Shown: positions 19,120 through 29,184 of the stretch, piece after piece
Position numbering within the stretch: position 1 is the stretch's first letter
How the letters are laid out: each line of letters starts with the position of its first letter
From: Acinetobacter piscicola
Lineage (GTDB): Bacteria > Pseudomonadota > Gammaproteobacteria > Pseudomonadales > Moraxellaceae
Length of the DNA: 64,000 nt
Assembly: GCF_002233755.1 (NCBI RefSeq)
Contig: NZ_KZ268709.1
Location: forward strand, 19,835 to 83,834
Direction of reading: 5' to 3'
Position numbers and translations under genes: made by a program
The notes under the pieces: model-generated
What the model was told of the DNA's origin: nothing
The model's input: the letters and a program-made list of their open reading frames with translations, nothing else
The model's database searches: none

Positions 19120-19160
19120 ATAAAAACAAAGAAATCGAGTTAAACGCTTAACTCGATTTC
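19120..19160 (-). terminator. Long hairpin between convergent genes, terminator for the lipoprotein gene
   Basis: A perfect 13-bp inverted repeat GAAATCGAGTTAA / TTAACTCGATTTC flanks a 4-nt loop (19131-19160). On the minus strand it is followed by TTTGTTTTTA, fitting termination of the 19229-19978 gene. The plus side lacks a T-tract but may still stop the DUF2059 transcript. Confidence 0.7.
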
Positions 19161-19228
19161 TGATAAGAGCGTCAGTCTATTTCAGCTCAAAAGCACTGAT
19201 TTAAAAAACACTGACTTAACTTGTTGAA

Positions 19229-19978
19229 TTACCAAGTCATTGGATTCCAAATTTTGAATGGTTGAGTTAAATGCACATCATCACTGACTTTATAATCTTC
19301 ACCTTTAATTTTTTCTTTTGGCTTAATTACACGTCCGTCAGCTGTGACTTCCCCAACAAAATTTAATCCTGGTGATTTCAACTGTGTCATTGCGATTTCT
19401 TTCAACGCTTGACGTGTTGGCATTTGCATTAAAGGACCAACTCGCAGCAGTCCAGCTTCACCATTAGGGCCTCCACGAAATTTTTCCTCTTCATATTTCA
19501 CAAAGTATTGCCCACCTGCTTCTACAGAGAAATAGGCAACTTTCGGTTTTTGAAAATGTAAAACACCCAAAGGACGACTTAAACTTAACTTATAATCCCC
19601 TTCAGCTAATTCAACCCAATAATAATGGTTGCTGATTAGACTTGGGATATGTTCACCATTCAAAAAGAAACTGGTTGGTATGATTTCCTGCCTATTCCAT
19701 CGACTATCTGGGCGATAAAAATAGACGATCGCAGCTTGTGGATTTTGAGGTTTAACCAGTTTGAAATATTGACCTGGCTTTTGTTTCATCCAAGAGCCAG
19801 CAGAAAATGAAGCAATTTTATATTGATCAAGTTTCTCATGAACCAATGAATCTTCTTTTTTAAAATCAACTGGATCCAAAGTCGAAACAACTTTTACAGA
19901 TTGCTGTTCAACTAATTGATGACTTTGACACGCTGCTAAACCACAACTGATCAAAACAACTAAACCGATGTAACGCAT
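19229..19978 (-). CDS. DUF2846-type lipoprotein
   Basis: This 249-residue protein has a lipoprotein signal peptide with lipobox LAAC, giving Cys17. The mature part contains AAIVYFYRPDSRW, SFFLNGEHIPSL, YYWVELAEGDYKL and GGQYFVKYE, the beta-rich pattern of the DUF2846 family. The role is unknown; it is probably an outer-membrane or inner-membrane anchored periplasmic protein. It is a single gene converging on the DUF2059 pair. Confidence 0.7.
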   Translation of the reverse strand: MRYIGLVVLISCGLAACQSHQLVEQQSVKVVSTLDPVDFKKEDSLVHEKLDQYKIASFSAGSWMKQKPGQYFKLVKPQNPQAAIVYFYRPDSRWNRQEIIPTSFFLNGEHIPSLISNHYYWVELAEGDYKLSLSRPLGVLHFQKPKVAYFSVEAGGQYFVKYEEEKFRGGPNGEAGLLRVGPLMQMPTRQALKEIAMTQLKSPGLNFVGEVTADGRVIKPKEKIKGEDYKVSDDVHLTQPFKIWNPMTW

Positions 19979-20065
19979 GATTATCCCTCACCGCGTATTT
20001 TTTATTTTTCGTTCTTGATTAAACACTATTTTTCGCCATTGAGCTTAACATTTCAATGACCATTT

Positions 20066-20107
20066 AAAAATAAAAAACGTGTAAATAGTCAAGCTAATTA
20101 CACGTTT
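20066..20107 (-). terminator. Terminator of clpX
   Basis: On the minus strand AAACGTGTAA pairs with TTTACACGTTT across an interior loop and is followed by TTTTTTATTTTT. Confidence 0.75.
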
Positions 20108-20147
20108 CAGATGAATTGCATCAGTTATTCAAACAAAATACACTGAA

Positions 20148-21464
20148 TTAAGCAGATTTTGTATCAAGTACCTTTAAATCCACTTTTTCTACATCCATTT
20201 GTTCTTGCTTCGGCTGACGTCCTGCTTGATAAACAGGTTCAGCTTTATCATTAATCACTGCTTCATTGATAATCACTGTACCTACATCTTCACGACTTGG
20301 TAAGTCATACATCGTTTCAAGCAAGACATTTTCAAGAATAGAACGTAGACCACGCGCACCTGTATTACGATCAAGTGCTTTTTTCGCAACTGCACGTAAA
20401 GCAGAGTCTTCAAAAATGAGGTCAACATTTTCCATCTCAAAGAGATATTGATATTGGCGTGTCAATGCATTTTTAGGCTCAGTCAAAATTTGCATCAAAG
20501 CTTCTTCATCAAGCTCTTCAAGCGTTGCAATGACAGGCAAACGACCAATAAACTCTGGAATTAAACCAAAACGAACCAAGTCGGTAGCTTCAACTTGACG
20601 GAATAACTCAGATAACTTTTTACCATCATCTTTATTCTTCACATCAGCCGTGAAACCAATACCACCCTTCTCTTGACGTTGCTGTACAACCTTTTCAAGT
20701 CCTGAGAAAGCACCACCGCAAATAAATAAGATATTTGCTGTATCCACTTGAATAAATTCTTGCTGTGGATGCTTACGGCCACCTTGTGGTGGAATGGATG
20801 CAACTGTACCCTCAATCATTTTTAACAATGCTTGCTGTACACCTTCACCAGACACATCACGGGTAATCGATGGGTTTTCAGATTTACGGGTAATTTTATC
20901 AATTTCATCAATGTAGATAATGCCCTTTTGCGCCTTCTCTACATCATAATCCGCTTTTTGCAATAACTTTTGAATAATGTTTTCAACATCTTCACCGACA
21001 TAACCCGCTTCGGTCAATGTCGTCGCATCTGCCATAGCAAATGGAACATCAAGCAAACGAGCAAGTGTCTGTGCAAGTAAAGTTTTACCCGAACCAGTAG
21101 GCCCAATCAGCAAAATATTACTTTTAGCAATTTCAACAGCATCTGCAGGCTTATGACCTGTTTGGCTCACTTTTAGACGTTTATAATGGTTATATACAGC
21201 AACAGAAAGTGTTTTCTTTGCGGTATCTTGACCAATCACATATTGATCCAACGCAGCACGAATTTCATGCGGTTTTGGTAATGGGCGAGTTGCCCAATCA
21301 CCTGTTTCCACTTGTTGACTGGTTTGGACTAAGTCTAAGCATACATCCACACATTCATTACAAATGTATGCGTCCTCGCCTGCAATCAATTTACCGACTT
21401 CAGACTGCGTTTTACCGCAAAATGAACAATGCTTTTGTCCTTGAGGAAGATCGGACATTTTCAC
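20148..21464 (-). CDS. clpX: ATP-dependent unfoldase ClpX
   Basis: ClpX is the AAA+ hexamer that recognises and unfolds substrates (including SsrA-tagged proteins) and feeds them to ClpP. The 438 residues include the N-terminal zinc-binding domain with CSFCGKTQ and CNECV (Cys near 13, 16, 35, 38), Walker A GPTGSGKT near 125, Walker B YIDEIDK near 190, the pore loop GYVGEDV, the sensor region and the IGF-type loop GGIGF that docks onto ClpP. It follows clpP by 29 bases in the usual tig-clpP-clpX order. Confidence 0.98.
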   Translation of the reverse strand: MKMSDLPQGQKHCSFCGKTQSEVGKLIAGEDAYICNECVDVCLDLVQTSQQVETGDWATRPLPKPHEIRAALDQYVIGQDTAKKTLSVAVYNHYKRLKVSQTGHKPADAVEIAKSNILLIGPTGSGKTLLAQTLARLLDVPFAMADATTLTEAGYVGEDVENIIQKLLQKADYDVEKAQKGIIYIDEIDKITRKSENPSITRDVSGEGVQQALLKMIEGTVASIPPQGGRKHPQQEFIQVDTANILFICGGAFSGLEKVVQQRQEKGGIGFTADVKNKDDGKKLSELFRQVEATDLVRFGLIPEFIGRLPVIATLEELDEEALMQILTEPKNALTRQYQYLFEMENVDLIFEDSALRAVAKKALDRNTGARGLRSILENVLLETMYDLPSREDVGTVIINEAVINDKAEPVYQAGRQPKQEQMDVEKVDLKVLDTKSA

Positions 21465-21493
21465 TCCAAATTCTTAAATCTTGTCTTTAAAGT

Positions 21494-22105
21494 TTAGTTT
21501 TGAGGGCGTTTACTTAATACCTGATCAACTAAACCATATTCTCTCGCTTGTTCAGCAGTCATGAAGTTATCACGATCTGTATCTTTTGCGACTCTTTCAA
21601 AATCTTGACCACTGTGCTCTGCCATCAAACGATTTAATCGTTCTTTGATGAATAGAATTTCACGTGCGTGAATTTCAATATCAGAAGCCTGACCACGGAA
21701 ACCACCTAATGGTTGATGGATCATCACACGTGCATTTTCTAAGCAATAACGCTTACCTTTTGCACCCGCATTTAACAAGAATGCACCCATAGATGCAGCT
21801 TGCCCCATGCAATAGGTCACAACATCAGGCTTAATAAATTGCATGGTATCGTAAATTGCCATACCTGCAGTCACAGAACCACCCGGTGAGTTGATATATA
21901 AATGAATATCTTTATCTGGGTTTTCTGCTTCCAAAAACAACATTTGCGCAACAATTAAGTTCGCCATGTTGTCTTCAACTTCGCCTGTTAAAAAAATCAC
22001 TCGCTCACGTAAAAGACGTGAAAAAATATCGAAAGAACGCTCACCACGAGAAGACTGTTCTACGACCATTGGTACTAAAGCGTTTTCAATTGATGGAACA
22101 TACAT
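21494..22105 (-). CDS. clpP: ClpP protease proteolytic subunit
   Basis: ClpP forms the tetradecameric serine protease chamber of ClpXP and ClpAP. The 203-residue protein shows the catalytic serine in [14 protein letters not shown] (Ser near 106), the histidine in [19 protein letters not shown] (His near 131) and the aspartate in KDTDRDNFM (near 180). A short N-terminal propeptide is present. The promoter probably lies in the 188-bp gap after tig, because a terminator-like hairpin sits just past tig. Confidence 0.98.
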   Translation of the reverse strand: MYVPSIENALVPMVVEQSSRGERSFDIFSRLLRERVIFLTGEVEDNMANLIVAQMLFLEAENPDKDIHLYINSPGGSVTAGMAIYDTMQFIKPDVVTYCMGQAASMGAFLLNAGAKGKRYCLENARVMIHQPLGGFRGQASDIEIHAREILFIKERLNRLMAEHSGQDFERVAKDTDRDNFMTAEQAREYGLVDQVLSKRPQN

Positions 22106-22253
22106 ATGTTATTTATTCCTGAATTTTTGTTACTGCACACATAGTCACAATATGAGGGATAATTACTGAAAATGCAAAATATTCCCAACCAAATATCCGA
22201 TATTTTTTGCATTAGTATTGTGAATGGATCTAACAAGCTTATGTTAAATCACA

Positions 22254-22280
22254 TAAAAAAAGGCGCCGAAGCGCCCTCTT
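22254..22280 (-). terminator. Terminator of tig
   Basis: On the minus strand GGCGC-TTCG-GCGCC is followed by seven T, directly after the tig stop. It implies that clpP has at least some independent transcription. Confidence 0.85.
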
Positions 22281-22293
22281 TTCACTGAAGAAC

Positions 22294-23625
22294 TTAGCCT
22301 TGTTGACGCGCTTGTTGTTCTTTCAATAAGTCTTGGTAACTTACAACTTCGTCAGTTACTTTAGCAGCAGCTAAAATATGATCAACAACCTGATCTTCTA
22401 ACACAACACCTTCAATTTGAGCGCGTTGTTGTTTATCCGTTTTAAAGTATTCAATCACTTCTGTAGGATCTTCATAAGAAGAAGCCATATCTTCGATATA
22501 AGCATCTACACGAGTAGCGTCTACTTCAAGTTTAGCATCAGCCAATACTTTGCTGACTAATACGCCAAGTTTAACTGCTTTTTCAGCTTGTTCTTTGAAC
22601 AAATCATCTGGAAGCATGCTGCTATCAAATGCTTTTGCACCTTGAGCACCAAACTGTTGAGTGAATTGTTGAATCATTTGTTGACGTTGACGGTCAATTT
22701 CTTGTGCCAACATAGACTCTGGAACTTCCACTTCGTTTGCAGCAACAAGTGCATCAAAAGTTGCACCTTTCACTTGATTACGAAGACCATTTTTCACTTC
22801 ACGTTCCATGTTTTTACGAACGTCAGCTTTTAATTTTTCAACGCCTTCTTCTTCAGTCACACCAAAGATTTTTAAGAATTCAGCATCAATTTCAGGAAGT
22901 TTTTGCTTTTCAACAAGTTTTACATTGATTTTGAATTGAGCAGCTTTACCAGCAAGGTTTTCAGCTTGGTAATCTTCTGGGAAAGTAACATCAATCACTT
23001 TCTCTTCGCCTTTCTTCATACCAACGATACCGTCTTCGAAGCCAGGGATCATACGACCAGAACCTAAAACGAGTTTAAAGTCTTCAGCAGCACCGCCTTC
23101 AAACTTCTCACCATCAACAGTACCTTCGAAATCGAAAGTTACTTGCATGTCTTTTTTAGACATACCTTTGGTTTCAGTCCATTCAGCACGTTGCTTTTGA
23201 AGATTCTCAAGCATTGCTTCAACATCTTTGTCAGTCACTTCAGATGACTTACGTGCAATTTCAAGGCCGTCAAATTTAACTTCAACTTCTGGGTAAACTT
23301 CAACAGTTGCTTGATAAACCAAAGCATCGTCTTTGTTTTCAACTTTATCGATATTTGGCATACCAACAGCGTTGATTTTTTCTTGTTGAATCGCTTCAAA
23401 TACGGTGTCACGAATAATGTCGTTGACAACTTCTTGGTAAATGCCCGCGCCATATTCACGACGTACAACATTTACAGGCACTTTACCTTGACGGAAGCCG
23501 TTAATCTTCACAGTTTTAGCAGTGCGTTTCAAGCGAGCTTCAAACTGCTCGTTAATACGGCTCGTCGGTACAGATACATTTAAACGACGGGCAACGCCCG
23601 AAACCGCTTCAGAAGTTACTTGCAT
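22294..23625 (-). CDS. tig: Trigger factor (ribosome-associated chaperone and prolyl isomerase)
   Basis: Trigger factor binds at the ribosomal exit tunnel and shields nascent chains. The 443 residues comprise the ribosome-binding domain (1-115) with the signature loop GFRQGKVP (about 43-50), the FKBP-type PPIase domain (about 155-240) with [14 protein letters not shown] and [17 protein letters not shown], and a helical C-terminal cradle. It heads the tig-clpP-clpX cluster and starts at a clear ATG after an AT-rich promoter region. Confidence 0.97.
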   Translation of the reverse strand: MQVTSEAVSGVARRLNVSVPTSRINEQFEARLKRTAKTVKINGFRQGKVPVNVVRREYGAGIYQEVVNDIIRDTVFEAIQQEKINAVGMPNIDKVENKDDALVYQATVEVYPEVEVKFDGLEIARKSSEVTDKDVEAMLENLQKQRAEWTETKGMSKKDMQVTFDFEGTVDGEKFEGGAAEDFKLVLGSGRMIPGFEDGIVGMKKGEEKVIDVTFPEDYQAENLAGKAAQFKINVKLVEKQKLPEIDAEFLKIFGVTEEEGVEKLKADVRKNMEREVKNGLRNQVKGATFDALVAANEVEVPESMLAQEIDRQRQQMIQQFTQQFGAQGAKAFDSSMLPDDLFKEQAEKAVKLGVLVSKVLADAKLEVDATRVDAYIEDMASSYEDPTEVIEYFKTDKQQRAQIEGVVLEDQVVDHILAAAKVTDEVVSYQDLLKEQQARQQG

Positions 23626-23807
23626 GGCTTCCTCGATAGAATTTAATAATTACAGTTTTTAAAAAGTGCCACATATTATATGACAACATTAAAGGATATA
23701 CAAAACAGGATGACGAAACTATAAGTTTTTATTTTGTTTTATTCGATTATTTCATTTTCTTTTATTTTTTTGAGTAAAAGCTCAACTTTTGTATGATTTT
23801 TATTGCA

Positions 23808-23834
23808 AATGATAAACTTTATCATTATCATTGC
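23808..23834 (+). promoter_or_regulatory. Fur box upstream of the 23898-26072 receptor
   Basis: TGATAAA-C-TTTATCA (23810-23824) is a perfect 7-1-7 palindrome overlapping a further ATCATTATCATT, suggesting overlapping Fur dimers about 65-90 bases before the ATG. Confidence 0.8.
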
Positions 23835-23897
23835 TATGCTTTTTTAATATTTTATTAATTTTCATATATTTATCTCGTCCAATTTGGAATTCTATTT

Positions 23898-26072
23898 ATG
23901 AGTAAGTTCAACCTCCGCCCATTAAGCCTTGCTATTATCGGAATAACTGCAAGTTCTGCGTTTGCAAATACACAAACTGAGGATTCCTCCTCAACGCATC
24001 AACTTTCAACAATTGTGGTTTCAGCTGCGGGGTTTGAACAAGATATTAAAAATGCACCTGCTTCTATTAGTGTCATTACACAAGAAGATATAAGAAAAAA
24101 CAATGCAACTAGCATTTCGGACTTATTAGTCAATGTTCCTGGTATCGACATTCGTGATGGTGTAGGTAAAACCTCAGGTTTAAACATAAAAATGCGTGGT
24201 TTAGGCAATGAATATAGCCTCATTCTTATTGATGGCCGCCGCCAATCCACTTCATCAGATGTAACACCAAATGGTTTTGGTGAGTCATCAAATGGTTTTC
24301 TTCCACCTTTAGCAGCAATTGAGCGAATTGAAGTCATCCGTGGACCAATGGCAACACGTTATGGTTCTGAAGCGATGGGTGGCGTGATTAACATCATCAC
24401 CAAGAAAATATCTGATCAATGGAATGGAAATGTTACGGTTGGCGGTAACATAATGGAAGATAAAGACGAAGCAGATTCTTGGAAGACAAGCTTTGTGTTG
24501 AATGGACCAGTTATCAATGACCGTTTAGGATTACAACTACGTGGTAGTTATTTAGATCGCCAAGAATCTGCACGTATTACTGGAACATCAGGCCGTGATC
24601 CTCGTCCAAGTGAAGCAGATATTTATGATGTAGGCGCGAAGTTACATTTAAAAATAGATGAAAAAAATGCGCTATGGGTGGATGGATTCCATTCTAGTCA
24701 AACATATAGTAACGCAGATAATCGCTTAGGAACTCAAGATACGCCGACTCGAGCAAACGGTTATAAAGATGAATTAGAATTTAATCGTGAACAATATTCT
24801 ATTGGTCATGATGGCGACTATAATTTTGGTACATGGAAATCTTATGTTAGCCAAACAAAAACAGAGACTTTAGGTCGAACTATTCCAAGAAATACATTTC
24901 CAAATAATGCTTACGCAGGACAAGACCGTACTTTAGAAAATACAGACCTTGTTGCAGACTCACATGTGATTTTGCCTATTCAGAATCACAAAGTGACTCT
25001 TGGTGGAGAATATAAAAAAGCTGAGATAGCAGATGATGTGGCTGGCGCTGGAGCAAAATTTAAGAAAGACTCATTATCATTTTATGCTGAAGATGAGTGG
25101 AGTCTAAATGATACATTACACTTAACAGTCGGTGGTCGTTATGAAGATCATTCAGGTTTTGGCGGGCAATTTAGCCCACGAGGTTATTTAGTTTGGAATG
25201 CGACAGATGCATTCACATTAAAAGGTGGTGTGAGTACAGGATATAAAGCCCCTTCTGCAAAAGCACTACATGACGGTATTATTGGTGTGAGTGGTCAAGG
25301 TACAAACTTTTTAATTGGATCTCCAAATTTAAAACCTGAAGAATCGTTAAATTATGAACTCGGTTTTAATTTTAATCGTGGTGATTTGGATCTCACAACA
25401 ACTGCATTTTTCACCAAAATTGATAATTTGATCACTGATGGTCCTGATTTATACAATTGTTCTTCAACAGCGAATCCGAATCGACCAAACTGTGTAAGTT
25501 ATGGATCTCATATTACTCAAGATACATTCTCTCAAAGTATCAATGCGAATGAAGCAGAAACAAAAGGCGTTGAACTCAGCTTAAAATACAACATCATTCC
25601 AGAATGGGATATTAAAGCTGCTTATACCTATATGGAAACCGAGATTACCAAAGGTGAAAATAAAGGCTCTTATCTGAATAATGTGCCTAAAAATGCCTTT
25701 AATATGACATCAACATGGCATATCAATGATCAGTTTGATCTTTGGTTACAACATGAATATAAGTCTGAGCGGAAACGTTATAGTACAGAGCAAACTGCTG
25801 GTGATGCTGCCATTATTTATGCAGCAACAGGAAACAAATTAAAAGGCTATAACTTATTTAATTTAGGTGCGAGCTACTTAATTAATGACAATCTACGCAT
25901 TAATGGTGCAGTAAACAATTTACTGGATAAAGACTTTACAGATAATGGTACTTATATAGATGCAAATGGTAATCCAGCCTCTTACTATGATTATATGACG
26001 ATAGGTTCTAGCACTTCAGGAACTTACATTTCTGGTCGTAATTTATGGCTTTCCTTATCCTATGATTTCTAA
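23898..26072 (+). CDS. FepA/CirA/PirA-type TonB-dependent receptor
   Basis: This 724-residue outer-membrane receptor has a signal peptide ending near ASSAFA (24), a TonB-box-like STIVVSA, and a plug (about 45-165) with NAPASISVITQEDI, IKMRGLGNEYSLILIDGRR and IERIEVIRGPMATRYGSEAMGGVINIITKK. These match the FepA/CirA group that takes catecholate siderophores. The barrel ends in LSYDF with a terminal Phe. In Acinetobacter the PirA member of this group imports catechol-conjugated compounds; orthology to PirA is inferred. It has its own Fur box and terminator. Confidence 0.88.
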   Translation: MSKFNLRPLSLAIIGITASSAFANTQTEDSSSTHQLSTIVVSAAGFEQDIKNAPASISVITQEDIRKNNATSISDLLVNVPGIDIRDGVGKTSGLNIKMRGLGNEYSLILIDGRRQSTSSDVTPNGFGESSNGFLPPLAAIERIEVIRGPMATRYGSEAMGGVINIITKKISDQWNGNVTVGGNIMEDKDEADSWKTSFVLNGPVINDRLGLQLRGSYLDRQESARITGTSGRDPRPSEADIYDVGAKLHLKIDEKNALWVDGFHSSQTYSNADNRLGTQDTPTRANGYKDELEFNREQYSIGHDGDYNFGTWKSYVSQTKTETLGRTIPRNTFPNNAYAGQDRTLENTDLVADSHVILPIQNHKVTLGGEYKKAEIADDVAGAGAKFKKDSLSFYAEDEWSLNDTLHLTVGGRYEDHSGFGGQFSPRGYLVWNATDAFTLKGGVSTGYKAPSAKALHDGIIGVSGQGTNFLIGSPNLKPEESLNYELGFNFNRGDLDLTTTAFFTKIDNLITDGPDLYNCSSTANPNRPNCVSYGSHITQDTFSQSINANEAETKGVELSLKYNIIPEWDIKAAYTYMETEITKGENKGSYLNNVPKNAFNMTSTWHINDQFDLWLQHEYKSERKRYSTEQTAGDAAIIYAATGNKLKGYNLFNLGASYLINDNLRINGAVNNLLDKDFTDNGTYIDANGNPASYYDYMTIGSSTSGTYISGRNLWLSLSYDF

Positions 26073-26100
26073 GGATTTTTGAAATCTAAAATTTCAATAA

Positions 26101-26132
26101 AAAACCCTGTTTTAACAGGGTTTTATTTTTTT
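26101..26132 (+). terminator. Terminator of the 23898-26072 receptor
   Basis: AAAACCCTGTT / AACAGGGTTTT with a 2-nt minimal loop, followed by ATTTTTTT. Confidence 0.9.
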
Positions 26133-26245
26133 ACAAAAAATCATGCATTTACAAACATATTGTTACACTATTCCATTTATTTTTACACTCTATTTTAAAT
26201 CTACAATCGTTAATAACAATTGATATGAATTGGTATAAAAAACAA

Positions 26246-26264
26246 GAATCATTATTATTCGCAT
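26246..26264 (+). promoter_or_regulatory. Degenerate Fur box before the 26297-28582 receptor
   Basis: GAATCATTATTATTCGCAT resembles overlapping GATAAT-type hexamers read on the minus strand, but it is not a perfect palindrome. It lies inside the upstream extension of the reading frame, supporting the later start at 26297. Confidence 0.45.
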
Positions 26265-26296
26265 ACAAATTTGCATTACTCTTTGTGAGTTCCAGT

Positions 26297-28582
26297 ATGT
26301 CTTTTATCAAATCGCGTAAAAAACTTGTTACTACAGCAATCGCCTCTTCTTTATCAGTTATCGCCACTACAGCGATTGCACAAGAAGAAATTGCACAATT
26401 GCCAACAATCAAAGCTCAAGCAACAAACGAACAAAGCTTAAAAGTAGACCAATCTGCAAATACAAAATTTGTAGCTCCTCTTTTAGATACACCTAAGTCT
26501 GTATCTGTAATTTCAAAACAATTAATTCAAGACACGCAAGTTACAACGCTTGCAGACGCCCTTCGTACCGTTCCAGGGATTACCTTAGGTGCTGGTGAAG
26601 GTGGTAACCCAAATGGTGACCGTCCGTTTATCCGCGGTTACAACTCTGAAAGCTCAATGTTTGTTGATGGTGTACGTAATTCAACCTCACAAAACCGAGA
26701 AATGTTTGCAGTAGAGCAAGTTGAAATTACCAAAGGTTCTGCATCTGCTATGGGCGGTGCAGGTACAACTGGCGGCAGTATTAACATGATTTCTAAAGTT
26801 GCTAAACAAGGTGACTTTTTAGAAGGCTCTGTTGGCGCTGGCACAGACGATTACCAACGTATTACCTTAGATGGTAACAAAGATTTTGGTAATGGTATTG
26901 CTGCACGTGTTGCTGTCATGGGACACCACAATGACAAAGCTGGCCAAAAAGATGGTACTGAATATGCACGTGCTGGTATCGCTCCAAGCATTACTTTTGG
27001 CTTAGACAGTGATACACGTGCGACATTAAGTTATTACTACTTAAAAACTGACGATACGCCAGATTCGGGTATTCCATATAACAATCCATTTGCAGCTACA
27101 AATGCAAAAGTAGGTTTAAATGGTAATGGTAAGCCGATCGATGTTAAACAAGGCATGTACTATGGCTGGAAAGATCGCGATTTTCAAAAGCAAGAAAACC
27201 AATCGGGAACCATCAAGCTTGAGCATGATCTTACTGATAATTTAACCATTTCCAATACTGCTGTTTATAACAAATCAAAGAACGATTACCTTTGGACTAA
27301 CCCTGATGATTCAAAAGGGAACTTCTATAATGCTAAAGGTGATTTAACAGGAAATGTTTGGGCTCGTGCAAACTCACGTGTTGGCGATACCGACGCATTT
27401 ACAGATCAACTGGCTTTAAAAGGCAAATTTAATACTGGTCGCTTCAAGCACAGCTTCAACTTAGGCGCTGAATACTCTGAGCAAGATACAGATCGTACGC
27501 AATATATTATTGATGGCTTGACGACTACAGGTACTGCGAATAGCGCATGTAATGCAGCTGCTATTGCTTCTGGCTGGTGTACGTCTGTACAACATCCTAA
27601 TCGTGGTCAATGGACTGGTACGCTTAGTACAGTTGGTGCCGATCGTTATAAAATTGAAAATGAAAATACCTCAGTTTACTTCCTTGACAGCATTGAATTA
27701 CACCCACAATGGATTTTAGATTTAGGTCTTCGTTGGGATGATTATTCTGCTAAACAGACTATGACTTATGGTGCACGTAATAGTGCGGTATTAGGAAGTA
27801 GTACGGCTCCTGCAACAGCAAAAACAGGCGATCAAGTTGCCATTAAAAATGATTCTGATTTTGTAAATTATCAAGCTGGCTTAGTTTATAAACCTGTAGA
27901 AAATGGTTCGATCTATGTAAGTTATGCAACTTCATCAAACCCAGTCGGTGTAGATGGTGGTGATGGTTCTGAAGGCATTACTACTGCAATCAAGAATCTA
28001 AAACCAGAAGAAGTTCGTACGATGGAACTTGGTACGAAATGGGATGTTTTAAATGACAAGTTGAACTTAACTGCTGCCATTTTCCGTACTGAAAAAACCA
28101 ATACTCGTGCAACAGCAGATGACGGTACAACCAAAAATATTGGTGAAACACGTGTCGATGGTTTTGAGTTAGGCATCAACGGTAATATCACTGAAAAATG
28201 GGGTGTATCTGCGGGTTATACTTATTTAGACAGTGAATTAGTGGATGATGGTACTGGCTTAAATGATGGTAAACAAGTTCAAAACGTTGCAAAAAATAGT
28301 GGAACACTTTGGACGACATACCAAGTTTTACCTGAACTTACTTTAGGTGCTGGCGCAATTGCTATGGACAAAGTCTATGGGAATGCGGCGAATACTAAAT
28401 TTGTTCCAGGTTATGTACGTTACGATGCAATGGCACGTTATAACGTGAATAAGAATGTTGATTTACAACTTAATGTAAACAACCTTTCTGACAAACGTTA
28501 TTTCACTAAAGCATACTCATCACACTATGCAACTGAAGCTGAAGGTCGTAGCGCAGTACTTTCTGTTAACTTTAAATACTAA
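26297..28582 (+). CDS. TonB-dependent siderophore receptor of the Fiu family, copy 1
   Basis: From MSFIKSRKKLV the protein has 761 residues. It has a signal peptide ending TTAIA near residue 28, a TonB-box-like AQLPTIKA, and a plug with DTPKSVSVISKQLI, FIRGYNSESSMFVDG and VEQVEITKGSASAMGGAGTTGGSINMISK. Barrel segments such as FGLDSDTRATLSYYY, and the closing NNLSDKRYF...VNFKY, are shared with the next receptor at 29185. The frame is open from 26225, but a Fur-like site lies within that part, so 26297 is preferred. It is probably a catecholate receptor; the ligand is not determinable. Confidence 0.85.
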   Translation: MSFIKSRKKLVTTAIASSLSVIATTAIAQEEIAQLPTIKAQATNEQSLKVDQSANTKFVAPLLDTPKSVSVISKQLIQDTQVTTLADALRTVPGITLGAGEGGNPNGDRPFIRGYNSESSMFVDGVRNSTSQNREMFAVEQVEITKGSASAMGGAGTTGGSINMISKVAKQGDFLEGSVGAGTDDYQRITLDGNKDFGNGIAARVAVMGHHNDKAGQKDGTEYARAGIAPSITFGLDSDTRATLSYYYLKTDDTPDSGIPYNNPFAATNAKVGLNGNGKPIDVKQGMYYGWKDRDFQKQENQSGTIKLEHDLTDNLTISNTAVYNKSKNDYLWTNPDDSKGNFYNAKGDLTGNVWARANSRVGDTDAFTDQLALKGKFNTGRFKHSFNLGAEYSEQDTDRTQYIIDGLTTTGTANSACNAAAIASGWCTSVQHPNRGQWTGTLSTVGADRYKIENENTSVYFLDSIELHPQWILDLGLRWDDYSAKQTMTYGARNSAVLGSSTAPATAKTGDQVAIKNDSDFVNYQAGLVYKPVENGSIYVSYATSSNPVGVDGGDGSEGITTAIKNLKPEEVRTMELGTKWDVLNDKLNLTAAIFRTEKTNTRATADDGTTKNIGETRVDGFELGINGNITEKWGVSAGYTYLDSELVDDGTGLNDGKQVQNVAKNSGTLWTTYQVLPELTLGAGAIAMDKVYGNAANTKFVPGYVRYDAMARYNVNKNVDLQLNVNNLSDKRYFTKAYSSHYATEAEGRSAVLSVNFKY

Positions 28583-28636
28583 GATCGAAAAACTAAGATC
28601 GAATAATCCTATTTTTTGATAGGATAATATTGAGAT

Positions 28637-28670
28637 AAAAGGAGTCTTTATCCCTAAAGGCTCCTTTTTT
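28637..28670 (+). terminator. Terminator of the Fiu-family copy 1 gene
   Basis: AAAGGAGTCTTTA pairs with TAAAGGCTCCTTT (one G-T type pair) and is followed by TTTTTT. Confidence 0.85.
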
Positions 28671-29184
28671 AATCCAAAAAATTTAGCAAATATTGAAAGC
28701 AAACTCATTATTCTAATCTTGTACGTGAACAAATAAAATCAACGCAGTCTATCTAAAACAGCCCCCTACTCTTTTATCTCCTTTATTTCTGATTTTTGAC
28801 AAGTTAATTCACCTTAATAGCTGCTTCATTTTCACATCATGATTCTATGCAATAAAAATTTAAATTGATGACTGAAGTTTTTTAGACGCTAAAATTTACC
28901 ATCGAATAAAAAACATTGATTTTTAACAGAAAAAATCACTCAACTTTTACATTCTGTCATTGTTTTACTGAATCAAAATATCGAAATTAAACATTTTTTT
29001 CATCAATATTTATGCATAACCAAAGATAATAGCCATTGTTAATGATAATAATTATCACTAAAATTCGCATCAATTGTTACAGGCCTTAACAATATCTTCA
29101 CTTTTACTGCATATTCAAATTTGCCAATACGCAATGCCATGCAGTCAAAGAATTTTGTCATTCATATACTAGGGATACCCTACA
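28671..29184. other. Leader region of the PiuA/Fiu-like receptor
   Basis: About 510 AT-rich bases contain no convincing ORF. The recognisable element is the Fur box at 29041-29059. The remaining 370 bases before the Fur box show no repeat, hairpin with T-tract or ribosome site that I can support. Confidence 0.5.
29041..29059 (+). promoter_or_regulatory. Fur box upstream of the PiuA/Fiu-like receptor
   Basis: AATGATAATAATTATCACT contains the perfect 7-1-7 palindrome TGATAAT-A-ATTATCA, identical in its core to the box at 14041. It lies 126 bases before the ATG and probably controls the receptor, piuC and the oxidase. Confidence 0.85.
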
